DNA of 64,000 bases from the NCBI RefSeq assembly GCF_028745515.1, contig NZ_JAQZSG010000029.1, forward strand, positions 213 to 64,212, written 5' to 3'. The translations under genes were made by a program, and so were the position numbers. How positions within the stretch are numbered: position 1 is the stretch's first letter; each line of letters opens with the position of its first letter. The notes under the pieces are model-generated. The model worked only from the letters and a program-made list of their open reading frames with translations, had not been told where the DNA came from and made no database searches. The DNA comes from Paenibacillus thermotolerans (GTDB taxonomy: Bacteria > Bacillota > Bacilli > Paenibacillales > YIM-B00363). Of the stretch, positions 35,836 through 45,062 are shown one piece after another.

Positions 35836-37263
35836 TTACTTGCCTACCGTCGCCATTGCCTGGCCTACGATTTCGTTCGCTTTGTCTTCCATTTGCTTCG
35901 CCGCGTCCGCAGGCGTAAGCTCGCCGTTGAAAATCTTCTCGCCGATCTTCTGGTCGGCTTCCCATTGCTTGTATTCGGACCAGCCGGCAAGCGCCTTATT
36001 GAAGTCCGGAACTGCGTCCTTCATAAGCGCGAACGCCGCCTTGACGCCTTCCGTCGGCATCATGCCGCCGAGCGCATCCCAAATTTCAGGCTGGTCGGCA
36101 ACCGGGAATTTGTCTACCGCAATGCCAAGCTCTTTGTAAAGCTCAAGACGCTTCGTCCAGCCTTCTTTGCTCCAAGACATAAACTTCATCAGCTCGTAAG
36201 CCGCTTCGGGATGCTCCGTTCCGGCGGAAATACCGATAAAGTCAAGGACGGCAGGCATTCTTTGACCCGCTGCGCCTGCAGGGTACGGATAGAAGTCGAT
36301 TTGACCGGCGCCTGCCTTCTCCATCTCGGCCGGCAGCCAGGTGAGGTTCCAGGAACCGTCGATTTGCATCGCTACATTACCTTTCATGAACGGCCATGCG
36401 CCCTCGTCGCCGAATACTTCCTTCTTTTCCTCGCCTGTCATTTGCTCTTCTACTTTCAATCTTCTAAGCTCAAGTCTCGTATTGTACGCGTCGATCCATT
36501 GTTGGTTCGTGAAATGGAACTTCTCTCCGTCCCACGTGTTGTATCCGATCGATTTATCGTTAGCCATCGGGAAGTGCTCTTCGAACATCAAGCTGCCCCA
36601 AGCGCCTGCGATGCCGTAGATGTGCTCGTCAGGCTTTGCGAGCGCTTTCGCAGCTTCGAGCATTTCGTCGATCGTCCAGTTATAGGACGGAAGCGGCAAG
36701 TTGCTTTTCTCGAACAGTGTTTTGTTCAAAAATACGCCGAATAAAAACTGGAATGTCGGATGTGCGAGCCTTTTGCCATTGTAAACGCCTTGCTTCGCGA
36801 TGTTCGGGAACAGCGTTTGCGTTTCCGGGTCGGCTTCCCAGTACGGCTGCATATCAAGCAGCCATTCGTTGTTTGCCGCGACCGCCGCGTTCTCCATCCA
36901 GAACACGTCCGGCAAAGTGCCTGCGCTTGCGGCGTTCGCCAATGCGTCGGTCCACGGCCAGTTGATCGACTCATCCTTCACGACGGTAATGTTCGGATAC
37001 TTCTCCATGAAAGCCTTCATCATCGCCGCTTCCATGTTCGGATCTTCCCAGCTTGCAAATTTCAAGGTGATCGGTTCCGTCTGCCATGCCGGCTTCTCAG
37101 CCGCAGGCTCTTCCCGATCGTCCGCCGGCTGGTCGGTGTTTGTCGTTTGCGTCGTATCCGGCTGTTCGGATTCGGAGCCTTTCGACCCGCCGGAGCAGCC
37201 TGCCAACATCACGAATGCCAAAGCGAAAACCAAAAACAGCAAAAATACTTTGTTGCTTTTCAA
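35836..37263 (-). CDS. Sugar-binding lipoprotein of an ABC transporter
   Basis: 475 residues. The signal peptide ends in the lipobox MLAGC with C23, followed by a Ser/Gly/Asp/Thr-rich linker. The mature part has the CUT1 binding-protein pattern: ITLKFASWEDPNMEAAMMKAF, LPDVFWMENAAVAANN, GVFLNKTLFEKSNLPLPSYNWTIDEML and a C-terminal MKFMSWSKEGW. It heads the long transporter/glycosidase cluster. Two operator-like palindromes lie in the 330 bases upstream, so it is probably under the LacI regulator encoded two genes away. Confidence 0.92.
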   Translation of the reverse strand: MKSNKVFLLFLVFALAFVMLAGCSGGSKGSESEQPDTTQTTNTDQPADDREEPAAEKPAWQTEPITLKFASWEDPNMEAAMMKAFMEKYPNITVVKDESINWPWTDALANAASAGTLPDVFWMENAAVAANNEWLLDMQPYWEADPETQTLFPNIAKQGVYNGKRLAHPTFQFLFGVFLNKTLFEKSNLPLPSYNWTIDEMLEAAKALAKPDEHIYGIAGAWGSLMFEEHFPMANDKSIGYNTWDGEKFHFTNQQWIDAYNTRLELRRLKVEEQMTGEEKKEVFGDEGAWPFMKGNVAMQIDGSWNLTWLPAEMEKAGAGQIDFYPYPAGAAGQRMPAVLDFIGISAGTEHPEAAYELMKFMSWSKEGWTKRLELYKELGIAVDKFPVADQPEIWDALGGMMPTEGVKAAFALMKDAVPDFNKALAGWSEYKQWEADQKIGEKIFNGELTPADAAKQMEDKANEIVGQAMATVGK

Positions 37264-37339
37264 CCTGCATCCCCCGATTCATTTATATTGATACACCATG
37301 TGTAATGTATCCGCAGCAGCAGCGCCGAAGAAATGATTG

Positions 37340-37351
37340 GAAAACGATTTC
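37340..37351. promoter_or_regulatory. Imperfect LacI-type operator or cre site
   Basis: GAAAACGATTTC differs by one base from the perfect palindrome found three times nearby. GGAAAACGATTTCA also matches the CcpA cre consensus at 13 of 14 positions. Confidence 0.5.
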
Positions 37352-37504
37352 ACTAAACGTTGAAACATTCCGATTTGAGCGGCGGCGTCGGACTTTTCCG
37401 TTGGGAACTCGCAATACAAATGAACATATCCGCCTATGTAAAAGCTTTCATAAAAAGGGAATGAATCCGTTTTCACTTTGCCTACAACCAAAGTACCAAA
37501 ATAC

Positions 37505-37516
37505 GAAATCGATTTC
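37505..37516. promoter_or_regulatory. LacI-type operator, perfect palindrome GAAATCGATTTC
   Basis: Identical to the sites at 39671 and 40745. It lies about 240 bases upstream of the binding-protein start codon. Confidence 0.6.
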
Positions 37517-37592
37517 AACAACTTTTTTCGCGTTTTCATTATGTAAATCATCCGGTGAATTTTCATTGCGTAAGACCCTTAAAGAATACCGG

Positions 37593-39599
37593 TCATTCCT
37601 TGGGAAAACCTTTGTTTATGCCCGTTATTTTGCGGTAGTCTTCACGGATGATCGGGGTTACCGGCTTTTCGGTTTTACGGTCCATGTGGAACATCCCGAA
37701 CGTATCGATCCATTGGTTGTGGTTCACGTACCAGTCATACATAATCCAAAAGTCGATACCCGCTAACATGCCATGCTCGTTGAGCGTTCCGTCCGCCGAC
37801 AGCGTCGCTCTCTCCATGAGCGCCCGGAACGTTTCGCGGTACGTTTCCACTTGATGGTGCGCTTCGCTGTCCGCCTGGCCGCTCCAATGGCCGAATTCCG
37901 TATTCCAGATCGGCTTGTCAGGCCACCTTCGCCCCGCATCCTCCAGAAATTTGCGAGTCCCTTCGTAATAGGTGCTGCCGTGAAAAATGCCGAAATACAT
38001 CGTCCAGCCGGCTGCGTCAAGCGGTTCCATCGAATCGTCCCAATAGCCGGGCTGGTCGGCCGCCGCGCTCTGAGTCAGCAGCCTGCCGTCGTTATAGTTG
38101 CTTCTCAGGTCGTTAACGAGCCGCTCGTTGTAGATTTTGCGCAGCGGCACCTCGGACGACTCGTTCTGCGTGCTCCACATCAGCACCGAAGGACGGTTAT
38201 ACTGGGAAAACACCATTTCCCGCCACATTTGGTCCGACAGCCTGCGCTCCTCCTGCTTTTCGAAGTGCTTCGTCTCGAACTGCCACAGCGGAATTTCGCT
38301 TACGGTCAGTAAGCCGAGCCGGTCCGTAACGATCGACGTATATATATGGTTCGGATAGTGCGCCGTACGGACAAAGTTCGCATGCATTGCGGCAATGTGC
38401 TCCATATCGGACCAAATTCGGTCCCAGCGCGCGGTCCTTCCGGTATCCGGCCACTCCTCATGACGGGCAATTCCCGCGAGAAAGACCGGTTTTTCGTTCA
38501 GCAGTATGTACCTTCCCTCGGTGCGCACGGTTCGTATGCCGAACTGAGTCGCGTACGTATCGATCGAATCGGCGCCCGCGTCTTTGTGCGCCTCTTTCAA
38601 TTGCAGCTCCAGCACGTACAGATTCGGCTCATATACGGACCACAGCTTCGGTTGGCCGATCGACGCCTCTACGACGAATGCGGCCGTTTCGTTCGGCTGA
38701 AGCGTTAGACTGCGGCGTATTTCGCCTTGTACTTGCGCTTCGTCGCCTTTGATCAAGTCGGCTCGAGGCGACGTCTTGAACGCCGGGCTTTCGGTGTCAG
38801 CCTCATAGACGGTTCCGTCGACGACGACGTCTTTACGCTGGGACGACCGGTTTTCGACGGCGACGGACACCCGGAACCGTCCGTTCGGATCGAGCGGGAC
38901 CACGTCGGCGCGCGCGATATGTACCGGTGATGCCGCTTCGATATATAGGTCGTGGATGACGCCGGTGTAATTGAAGAAGTCGGTCCCCGGCTGAGCCGGA
39001 ATCACGTCGTCTCGGCTGCCCCACGGCGGGTTGTCGACGCGGATGGCGATCGTATTCGGCTCGCCGATGCGCACATGGGGAGTGATGTCCATCGCAAACG
39101 GCGTAAAGCCGCCCTCGTGCATGCCGGCGTAGGATCCGTTCACCCATACGTCGCATACGTAGCTGACACCTAAAGCGTGAAGCGTCAGCGCCTTATTGCG
39201 GAACGCTTCGTCCGGCCGGAACGTTCTGCGGTACCATACCCCGTTCTCATACGTCTCCGAGGAATTCGCCTCCTCTTTGGCAAGCAGCCTGTTTTCCGGA
39301 AGAGGAAGCGTGCGGGTGTCCCATGACTCGTCGGGAAATTGGGCTTGCCAAAGCGGTCCCTCCGCCTCTTGCACGCGCTTAAACCAGGCTTCGTCTCTCG
39401 GTGCGAGCGACAGGCCGTGGTCGGCGTCAAACCGCTTCTTCCTCCACTCTCCGCCCAGATCGAGCTTCAGCCGGTTTTGCGGCTCGAAGGACGGGACCGG
39501 AATCCCGTTCTGAAACGGAACGGTTAGACCGTTCACCGTCTGCAGCCGCAATGTGACGGCTGCCGTTCTTTCATGCAGGTTTTGTTGTTCCTGATTCAT
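37593..39599 (-). CDS. Glycoside hydrolase family 2 enzyme
   Basis: 668 residues from ATG 39599, with AAAGGAG eight bases upstream (ATGs at 39605 and 39638 are worse placed). No signal peptide, so cytosolic. Jelly-roll sugar-binding region (GVWYRRTF, LGVSYVCDVWVNG), immunoglobulin-like domain, then the barrel. The acid/base motif is WSTQNES (Asn-Glu) and the nucleophile is in IWNTEFGHWSG. NFVRTAHYPN is the GH2 signature. GH2 covers beta-galactosidase, beta-glucuronidase and beta-mannosidase. The form here is nearest the glucuronidase/galactosidase side, but I cannot fix specificity. It follows the LacI gene and has an operator-like site 72 bases before its start. Confidence 0.9.
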   Translation of the reverse strand: MNQEQQNLHERTAAVTLRLQTVNGLTVPFQNGIPVPSFEPQNRLKLDLGGEWRKKRFDADHGLSLAPRDEAWFKRVQEAEGPLWQAQFPDESWDTRTLPLPENRLLAKEEANSSETYENGVWYRRTFRPDEAFRNKALTLHALGVSYVCDVWVNGSYAGMHEGGFTPFAMDITPHVRIGEPNTIAIRVDNPPWGSRDDVIPAQPGTDFFNYTGVIHDLYIEAASPVHIARADVVPLDPNGRFRVSVAVENRSSQRKDVVVDGTVYEADTESPAFKTSPRADLIKGDEAQVQGEIRRSLTLQPNETAAFVVEASIGQPKLWSVYEPNLYVLELQLKEAHKDAGADSIDTYATQFGIRTVRTEGRYILLNEKPVFLAGIARHEEWPDTGRTARWDRIWSDMEHIAAMHANFVRTAHYPNHIYTSIVTDRLGLLTVSEIPLWQFETKHFEKQEERRLSDQMWREMVFSQYNRPSVLMWSTQNESSEVPLRKIYNERLVNDLRSNYNDGRLLTQSAAADQPGYWDDSMEPLDAAGWTMYFGIFHGSTYYEGTRKFLEDAGRRWPDKPIWNTEFGHWSGQADSEAHHQVETYRETFRALMERATLSADGTLNEHGMLAGIDFWIMYDWYVNHNQWIDTFGMFHMDRKTEKPVTPIIREDYRKITGINKGFPKE

Positions 39600-39670
39600 C
39601 AGCATATCTCCTTTGCCGGCAGATGGGAGCCGGAGCAATCATTAGGCCTGTCCTCTCGCATCGTATGTAG

Positions 39671-39682
39671 GAAATCGATTTC
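39671..39682. promoter_or_regulatory. LacI-type operator, perfect palindrome GAAATCGATTTC
   Basis: It lies between the LacI stop and the GH2 start, next to a TTGCAC...CTACAT possible promoter on the minus strand. It also matches cre at 13 of 14 positions. Confidence 0.6.
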
Positions 39683-39704
39683 AATTTGTGCAAAAACGAT
39701 GCGG

Positions 39705-40724
39705 TCACCGGTTTTCCGGCGTTTCGGACAGCTTGGTCGAATCCCGTTTGATCAGTACGGAATCCAGCCTTTTCACTCTCGATTCGATTTTTTCGTCGTG
39801 CAGCAAGCGGATCATCATTGCGGCAATTTCTTCGCCCATCTCGATTTTCGGCTGATGCACGGTCGTCAGCGCCGGCGATAAATACCCGGTAACCCTGTCG
39901 TTATCGAAGCCTACGACAGCGACGTCCTCCGGAATGCGCAAATTCAGCTCCGCGCATGCTTTATATACGCCGAGCGCCATTTCGTCGTTCGCGCAAAAAA
40001 CGGCCGTAAACGGGATGTTCCTTTCGATCAGCTTATAGAAAGCTTCATACCCGCCTTCCTCCGAAAACCCTCCGGCATCGAGCAGCTCCGGGCGAAACGG
40101 AATCGCATGCTCGCGAAGCGCCCGAATGTAGCCCTCCAGCCGGTCGTAGCTGTCCGAGGCGTTCGGATGACCGCTGATGTACGCGATATCCTTGTGCCCC
40201 GTCTCGATCAAATGGCAGACAGCCTCGCAAGCCGCCTTCATATTGTCGGTGTGCACGTTGAGCAGGTTTTCGTGCTCCGGCGCGCTGCCGATAATCCCGA
40301 TCGTATACCCCCGGTCCAAATAAGGGCCTAAATCGACCGCGTCCAGCATCGGGACGATAAGAATCATTCCGTCGACGCTTCGGTCGCTGAGCAGCCCCAA
40401 ATACTCCGCTTCCCGGTTCGGGTCGTTCTGAGTATCGCAAATGACGACCTTATATTTCTCGGAGTAAGCGCGTATTTCGATGCCCTTCAATATTTCGCCG
40501 AAGAAGGAAACGCGAACGTCGGGCACGATCACCCCGAGCGTCATCGTCCGCTGGGAGCGCAAGTTTTTGGCGGCTGCATTGGGAACATAATTCATCTGCT
40601 CGATCACGTTCAGCACCTTTTCCCGCGTGCTGGTTTTGACGCGAGGATTCCCGTTCAGCACTCTGGAAACCGTTGTCGGAGACACGTTCGCCCGCAGCGC
40701 CACATCTCGAATTTTTACGTCCAT
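39705..40724 (-). CDS. LacI-family transcriptional regulator
   Basis: 339 residues. The N-terminal LacI helix-turn-helix (IRDVALRANVSPTTVSRVLN, residues 5-24) and hinge helix (NAAAKNLRSQRT) are intact. A sugar-binding periplasmic-like domain follows (DGMILIVPML, FCANDEMALGVYKACAEL, VVGFDNDRVTGYLSPALTTV). Its promoter carries one perfect and one near-perfect copy of GAAATCGATTTC, so it probably represses itself, the GH2 gene and the transporter cluster. The effector is likely a sugar released from the imported glycan. The Ser/Thr and Ala residues of the recognition helix are normal for the family. Confidence 0.93.
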   Translation of the reverse strand: MDVKIRDVALRANVSPTTVSRVLNGNPRVKTSTREKVLNVIEQMNYVPNAAAKNLRSQRTMTLGVIVPDVRVSFFGEILKGIEIRAYSEKYKVVICDTQNDPNREAEYLGLLSDRSVDGMILIVPMLDAVDLGPYLDRGYTIGIIGSAPEHENLLNVHTDNMKAACEAVCHLIETGHKDIAYISGHPNASDSYDRLEGYIRALREHAIPFRPELLDAGGFSEEGGYEAFYKLIERNIPFTAVFCANDEMALGVYKACAELNLRIPEDVAVVGFDNDRVTGYLSPALTTVHQPKIEMGEEIAAMMIRLLHDEKIESRVKRLDSVLIKRDSTKLSETPENR

Positions 40725-40744
40725 GCCATCTTACCGCCTTATTG

Positions 40745-40756
40745 GAAATCGATTTC
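40745..40756. promoter_or_regulatory. LacI-type operator downstream of the lacI-like promoter
   Basis: Perfect palindrome GAAATCGATTTC just downstream of the -10 at 40771-40776, a position suited to repression. Confidence 0.65.
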
Positions 40757-40770
40757 ATTAATTAGTGCTT

Positions 40771-40799
40771 AGTATATACGACTGCGAAAGCGATTTCAA
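40771..40799 (-). promoter_or_regulatory. Promoter of the LacI-family gene with overlapping operator
   Basis: On the minus strand TTGAAA (40794-40799) and TATACT (40771-40776) are 17 bases apart, a good SigA promoter. GAAATCGCTTTC (40786-40797) covers the end of the -35 and the spacer, one base off the palindrome of the perfect sites. Confidence 0.7.
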
Positions 40800-40925
40800 G
40801 AGGGATTATTTCGAGCGTGCAAGAAACAACGGAACCTTCTCTCCCGTTAGTCCCCTATTTCATGACCAAGTAAATGATTTGGGGCTTATACGCACGCAAT
40901 AACTCGCCGTTATCCCATAATATTG

Positions 40926-40978
40926 TAACAAAATGCGGATATATGGCGAAGAATGGCCCCCGCTCCATATATCCGCAC
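40926..40978 (-). terminator. Terminator of the second transporter cluster
   Basis: TGCGGATATATGG (40934-40946) pairs perfectly over 13 bases with CCATATATCCGCA (40965-40977). On the minus strand it is followed by TTTTGTTAC. Confidence 0.85.
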
Positions 40979-40996
40979 CTGACTTGCTTACCTAAG

Positions 40997-43354
40997 TCAT
41001 CCACCTACGTTTTCCGGCTCTCCCCGGGTAAACAGCTTCACAGAAACCGAAGGCTTCGGGTTTCCTCCAAACCTGCAGCTGAACGAAATCGTCTGCCCGC
41101 CGCTTTTGAGCGTTGGCGCGTCTGCAGTCGCCGCAACTGTCTTCACAAGGTTCCAGTTATTATCGTATACTTTGCCGATACCGTCGCCATCGCACACGAG
41201 ATATTGACCCGCGTGCACGTCCGTCTCGAAGGTGATATATTCCCCGCTCGCTTGAAACGTCGGCCGGCTGACCCAAGCCTCTTCATTCCCGTAGGACGGA
41301 ATCACTTTCAAGCAAAACCTTAAGGGCTGCTCGCCGTACTTGTTGTAGAATGCCCAGTCGGCTCCTCCCGGCTGCCCCGGCTGCAGCTCTTCAGGGTTAC
41401 AGACAAGCGGGTTCGAGATCTCGATCGGCCACAAACTCCAGCGTCCCTCTCCGGCCGGCTCCAGATGCCAATCGCTCTTCGGATCCTCCATCCGTTCCCG
41501 CTGCTCCTTAGTAAACGCTCCCCGCCGACGCGCCGTTTCCCATTCGCGCACTAAGCCAAGCAGCGCATCCGCGTTGCCGTTGCGCTGCAGCACCGCCAGA
41601 TCGGCGACTAAAGCGAACCCCGCGTCGAACCCGGCCGCCTTGGACAAAACCCATTCGATTTCATCCGGCGTCGTCGCCTCGAATTTGTCCGAAGCGGACC
41701 GAATGAGGAACCAGCCCAGCATGCGCGGAATAAAGTTTCGGGCGAAATACCGCTGATTGTGCAAACGCCAGCTTAGCTGCCCTTCCCGTGTCGCCGCTCC
41801 CCACGGCTCGCCCCAATTAAAACGTGTGTGCACATGCCATAAATAGTTTGTTACAACGAGGCTGGCATCGTTGATTACTTCTTGCTTCCACCCGTCGAAG
41901 CACCGCTTTACGAAACGGCTGACCGCGTAATCCTCATGGCCCGTGGCATAAACGCCCTCCAGCCCGTCGAACGATATTTGCCGCACTCCGGTGCCGCGAA
42001 ACAGCTCTACGATTCGGTCACAATACTCATCCTGCATATCCAAATTCGGAAAAAACACATCATACGGATGATCCCACAGTCTGCCGATCTCTTCGCCGGC
42101 AGCATGAGCCATCGGGGCTGTGCCGTTAACGCCCCGTCTGCACCCTTGAAGCTTCCACGGGGCGCCTTCGGACACGCTGTCGTATTCGATCAGCTCGCCG
42201 CCGATGACGGCGGTTCGTCGATACAAATTAACGAGGAACGGCTGCGGGTCGTCCACCGTGATTTCCGTGTCCCCCGCCTCCGCCGCAGCGGCCAACCGGG
42301 ACACGCCTACCCGCTGCAGCCTCTCGTCAGGCACAGGAGTCACATAAGGGTCGTTCAATGTCGTAAAATTGGACAGCGTGTGAACCCCTACATGAACCCC
42401 TTCCCGCTCCGCAGCTTCTACGCAAGCTTTCAGACTGTCATCGCCGTTCGGGAAAAAGTCCGGTTTCAATTGAAAGTGTCCCCAGTTGGCGAAAGGGTCG
42501 GGGTGGTAAACATACCGCAGCTCGGCTTTTTTGGCATATTCCACCGCAGTATTAATCGTCCGTTCCGAAAAATCCGTGATCAAGTACGATTGATTGGCCG
42601 CCGGCGACGTTTTGCCCCATACGCCTTCGATTGTCGGATGCGGCAAGCCTTCCCCGAGCTCGATCGCCTCGATGATCTCAAGCACATTTGCGACCGGACA
42701 ACCGAACAGCGCAATTTTCGAGCCTTCGATTTCCGCATCGAACCCGGCCATCGGCGATACCGCTGCGTCAGGCACGTTCCATACCGTTCGCCTTGACGGC
42801 TTCGTCCGGTTTCTAACGTAAGCCTGCAGCATGCTGCCGTTCTCCAGCGGCCAAGCGGCACAGCCGCAATATTCCATCTTTGCATCGGGGTATGGTACCA
42901 TGTGCGGCTGCGGAACGTCGCTCGGGAACCCGCCGATCGTTTTCTCGTTCAACACTTGAATGCCCGCCGCAAACTCGCCGTCATGCACGACGCCTACCGA
43001 CTCGCCGACAGAGCCCGCTATAGAGGTGGCGAAAGGGCCCCATAATAAAGCATCTGGGGCCTCTCCGGAAATACTCCCGATCTCAAATGTGATATACAAG
43101 AGCTTTTCTTCGGCCTTAACCTCTATTTGCGTGCCGCTGCCCTTAAACTCGAACGAGAACAGGCGAAGGTTTTCGTTATAGCCGCACGAGGAGGGCTCCT
43201 CCACCGTTTCGTTCCTTACGATGCGGATCAACGGGAAGGTGCCGGCTCCGGACGAATACGAATAATCCTTCCCGGTGTCTGCGGATTGCAGCCCCGTGAA
43301 CATTCCGTCGCCGTTCAGTTGAAGCTCGAAGTGCTTCGTACGCAAACGCTTCAT
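40997..43354 (-). CDS. Unrecognised 785-aa protein, probable cytosolic carbohydrate-active enzyme
   Basis: No signal peptide or membrane helix. The first about 250 residues look like a beta-sandwich (FTGLQSADTGKDYSYSSGAG, ALLWGPFATSIAG). A barrel-like region follows (ELRYVYHPDPFANWGHFQL, REGVHVGVHTLSNF, IVELFRGTGVRQISFDGLEG). A small beta insert sits inside it at about 355-420 (DTEITVDDPQPFLVNLYRR ... LQGCRRGVNGT). The C-terminus is again beta-rich. The layout resembles large glycoside hydrolases or lyases with candidate acids in the SFDGLEG and LDMQDEYCDRI segments. I cannot assign a family. It is the last gene of the second cluster, 32 bases after the binding-protein stop. Confidence 0.65.
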   Translation of the reverse strand: MKRLRTKHFELQLNGDGMFTGLQSADTGKDYSYSSGAGTFPLIRIVRNETVEEPSSCGYNENLRLFSFEFKGSGTQIEVKAEEKLLYITFEIGSISGEAPDALLWGPFATSIAGSVGESVGVVHDGEFAAGIQVLNEKTIGGFPSDVPQPHMVPYPDAKMEYCGCAAWPLENGSMLQAYVRNRTKPSRRTVWNVPDAAVSPMAGFDAEIEGSKIALFGCPVANVLEIIEAIELGEGLPHPTIEGVWGKTSPAANQSYLITDFSERTINTAVEYAKKAELRYVYHPDPFANWGHFQLKPDFFPNGDDSLKACVEAAEREGVHVGVHTLSNFTTLNDPYVTPVPDERLQRVGVSRLAAAAEAGDTEITVDDPQPFLVNLYRRTAVIGGELIEYDSVSEGAPWKLQGCRRGVNGTAPMAHAAGEEIGRLWDHPYDVFFPNLDMQDEYCDRIVELFRGTGVRQISFDGLEGVYATGHEDYAVSRFVKRCFDGWKQEVINDASLVVTNYLWHVHTRFNWGEPWGAATREGQLSWRLHNQRYFARNFIPRMLGWFLIRSASDKFEATTPDEIEWVLSKAAGFDAGFALVADLAVLQRNGNADALLGLVREWETARRRGAFTKEQRERMEDPKSDWHLEPAGEGRWSLWPIEISNPLVCNPEELQPGQPGGADWAFYNKYGEQPLRFCLKVIPSYGNEEAWVSRPTFQASGEYITFETDVHAGQYLVCDGDGIGKVYDNNWNLVKTVAATADAPTLKSGGQTISFSCRFGGNPKPSVSVKLFTRGEPENVGG

Positions 43355-43386
43355 AGATTCGTATACTCCTTGCTTGAAGTAATGAA

Positions 43387-45030
43387 TTACTTATAGCTTT
43401 CCTCGTAAATTTTCTGAGCCTCTTCCATCACTTTGTCCCCGCCCATCCGTTTCCACTCATCCACAAACTTGTCGAAGTCGTTGAGCGATTTCCGTCCGGT
43501 AATAAAGTCTACGAACGTTTGCAGCGTAAATTGCTCCAATTTATCCTGGTATTCGTTATAAACCGGCTTGTTGAACGGAGCCAAAATATCGATCACTCTC
43601 GCGCCCTTCGCTCTCGTTTCCTTCGCCAGTTCGCGCAAGCTTTCCTCCGACGTGTAGGACGTTTGGAAATCGTAGTCGTTGAACGATCCCGGCATGGAAT
43701 AACCGCCAATGCCTGCCTTCTTTCTCTCTTGCTCGTCGTCATAAGGAGGGATAAATTCAACAAGACCTTTGTCATTGAATTTCCAAGTCTTATCCTTCTC
43801 GCCGAACTGCAGCTTCTCGTAGATTTCCGGCTCGAACATGGACGCTTCAAATACTTGCAAGTATTTAATCAGCTTGTCGTGATCCTCGTTGAGATGCTTG
43901 CCGAACATGACGCCGGAAGCGAAGCTCGGATGATATTGGGAAATGCCGTATTTCCCATCGGGTCCTTTCACACCGCCTACGGTCGCCCAGTTAAAGTCAG
44001 GATGTTTCGCCTTCATCTTGTCGTACCACGACTCTCCCCCAAGGAACGCGCTTCCCGGAAGGAACGACCACCAATAATACTCCACGGCTCCGACTTTGTC
44101 CGTCAATACTTTGTCTTCGACGTTGTTGCCCTTGTTGACGACAAATTCCGGATCGATCAGCTCGTTGTCGTACCAGCGCTTCAGCACCTCCAGCGCCTGC
44201 TTGGCGCCCGGCTCGATTTCGCCGCGGACGATTTTGCCGTCTCTTTCTTGGAATATGTTCGGATAGGCATCGAAAGCGCCGAATACCGAGCTGAACATAG
44301 ACTCAACGTTTCCGGCGGAGCCCGTAATGCCGTATGTGTCCTTATTTCCGTTCCCGTCCGGGTCTTCGTTCCGGAACGCCGTGAGCGCCGCTTCCGTCTC
44401 CTCCAGCGTATCCGGCGTTTCATTGATGCCCACCTTCTTCAGCCAGTCCTCGCGGAAGCCGAGCTGAAGTCCGTCAATGCCGATATCCCAAAGCACGGGC
44501 AAAGCGTATATTTTGCCGTCCCTTCTTACATATTTGTACGGGTCGTCCCCCAGATACCGCTTCAGCCAGGAAACGTACTTCGGCATGTGCTCCTCGATAT
44601 ATTCCTGCGGAATTTCCGCCGCGACGCCCTGCTGCAGAAACTTGTCGTAGTCGGGGAAAGACGGCTCCTTCCACCAGTCCGGAATGTCGCCGGAGGCGAT
44701 CTGAAGATTTAACGTTTCCGAAAACGTGTCTCTCGCCGCGGGGACGAATTCGACTTCGACCCCGAACTTTTCTTCTACGGCCTTCACGCCGTACGAACCG
44801 TCAAGCGCGTTGCCGTCGAGATTCCAAAACTTCAGCACCGTCGTTTCTTTCGGCTCGCTTGTTCCGCCTGCACCGTCCCCGTTCGCCGCTTCCGAGGTCT
44901 GACTGTCATTCTGCTTTTCTTCCTCGCCGCCCGCCTGGTTCCCCCCCTGCGAACAGCCGGCCAATAAGACAACCAGCACGAGAGAAATGATTCCTAACCG
45001 CCAATACGTCCCCTTTTTCAACCCAATCAT
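43387..45030 (-). CDS. LplA-type solute-binding lipoprotein
   Basis: 547 residues, lipobox VLLAGC with C26, then a Gln/Glu/Ser/Gly linker. The mature part has the LplA/YtcQ-like pattern of long Firmicute binding proteins: TVLKFWNLDG, LNLQIASGDIPDWW, KIYALPVLWDIGIDGLQLGFREDWLKKVG. AFRNEDPDGNGNKDTYGITG carries the acidic D-P-D-G-N-G-N loop, probably calcium-binding. It lies downstream of its two permeases, in the same order as lplB-lplC-type loci reversed. The substrate is probably an oligosaccharide. Confidence 0.9.
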   Translation of the reverse strand: MIGLKKGTYWRLGIISLVLVVLLAGCSQGGNQAGGEEEKQNDSQTSEAANGDGAGGTSEPKETTVLKFWNLDGNALDGSYGVKAVEEKFGVEVEFVPAARDTFSETLNLQIASGDIPDWWKEPSFPDYDKFLQQGVAAEIPQEYIEEHMPKYVSWLKRYLGDDPYKYVRRDGKIYALPVLWDIGIDGLQLGFREDWLKKVGINETPDTLEETEAALTAFRNEDPDGNGNKDTYGITGSAGNVESMFSSVFGAFDAYPNIFQERDGKIVRGEIEPGAKQALEVLKRWYDNELIDPEFVVNKGNNVEDKVLTDKVGAVEYYWWSFLPGSAFLGGESWYDKMKAKHPDFNWATVGGVKGPDGKYGISQYHPSFASGVMFGKHLNEDHDKLIKYLQVFEASMFEPEIYEKLQFGEKDKTWKFNDKGLVEFIPPYDDEQERKKAGIGGYSMPGSFNDYDFQTSYTSEESLRELAKETRAKGARVIDILAPFNKPVYNEYQDKLEQFTLQTFVDFITGRKSLNDFDKFVDEWKRMGGDKVMEEAQKIYEESYK

Positions 45031-45062
45031 CCTTTCCCCGTCAAGTTTTCTATTAAAGGGAG

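Larger units (their letters stand above)
37264..37592 (-). promoter_or_regulatory. Upstream control region of the transporter/glycosidase cluster
   Basis: 329 bases between the GH2 stop and the binding-protein start. It holds one perfect operator-like palindrome (37505) and one imperfect copy (37340). An open frame of 95 codons at 37279-37566 has no supporting ribosome site or family match, so I treat the stretch as a leader. I could not place a clear -35/-10 pair. Confidence 0.6.

Noticed and set aside
37279-37566. 95-codon minus ORF upstream of the binding protein
   Set aside because: No ribosome site or family match, and it covers the operator palindromes of a control region.
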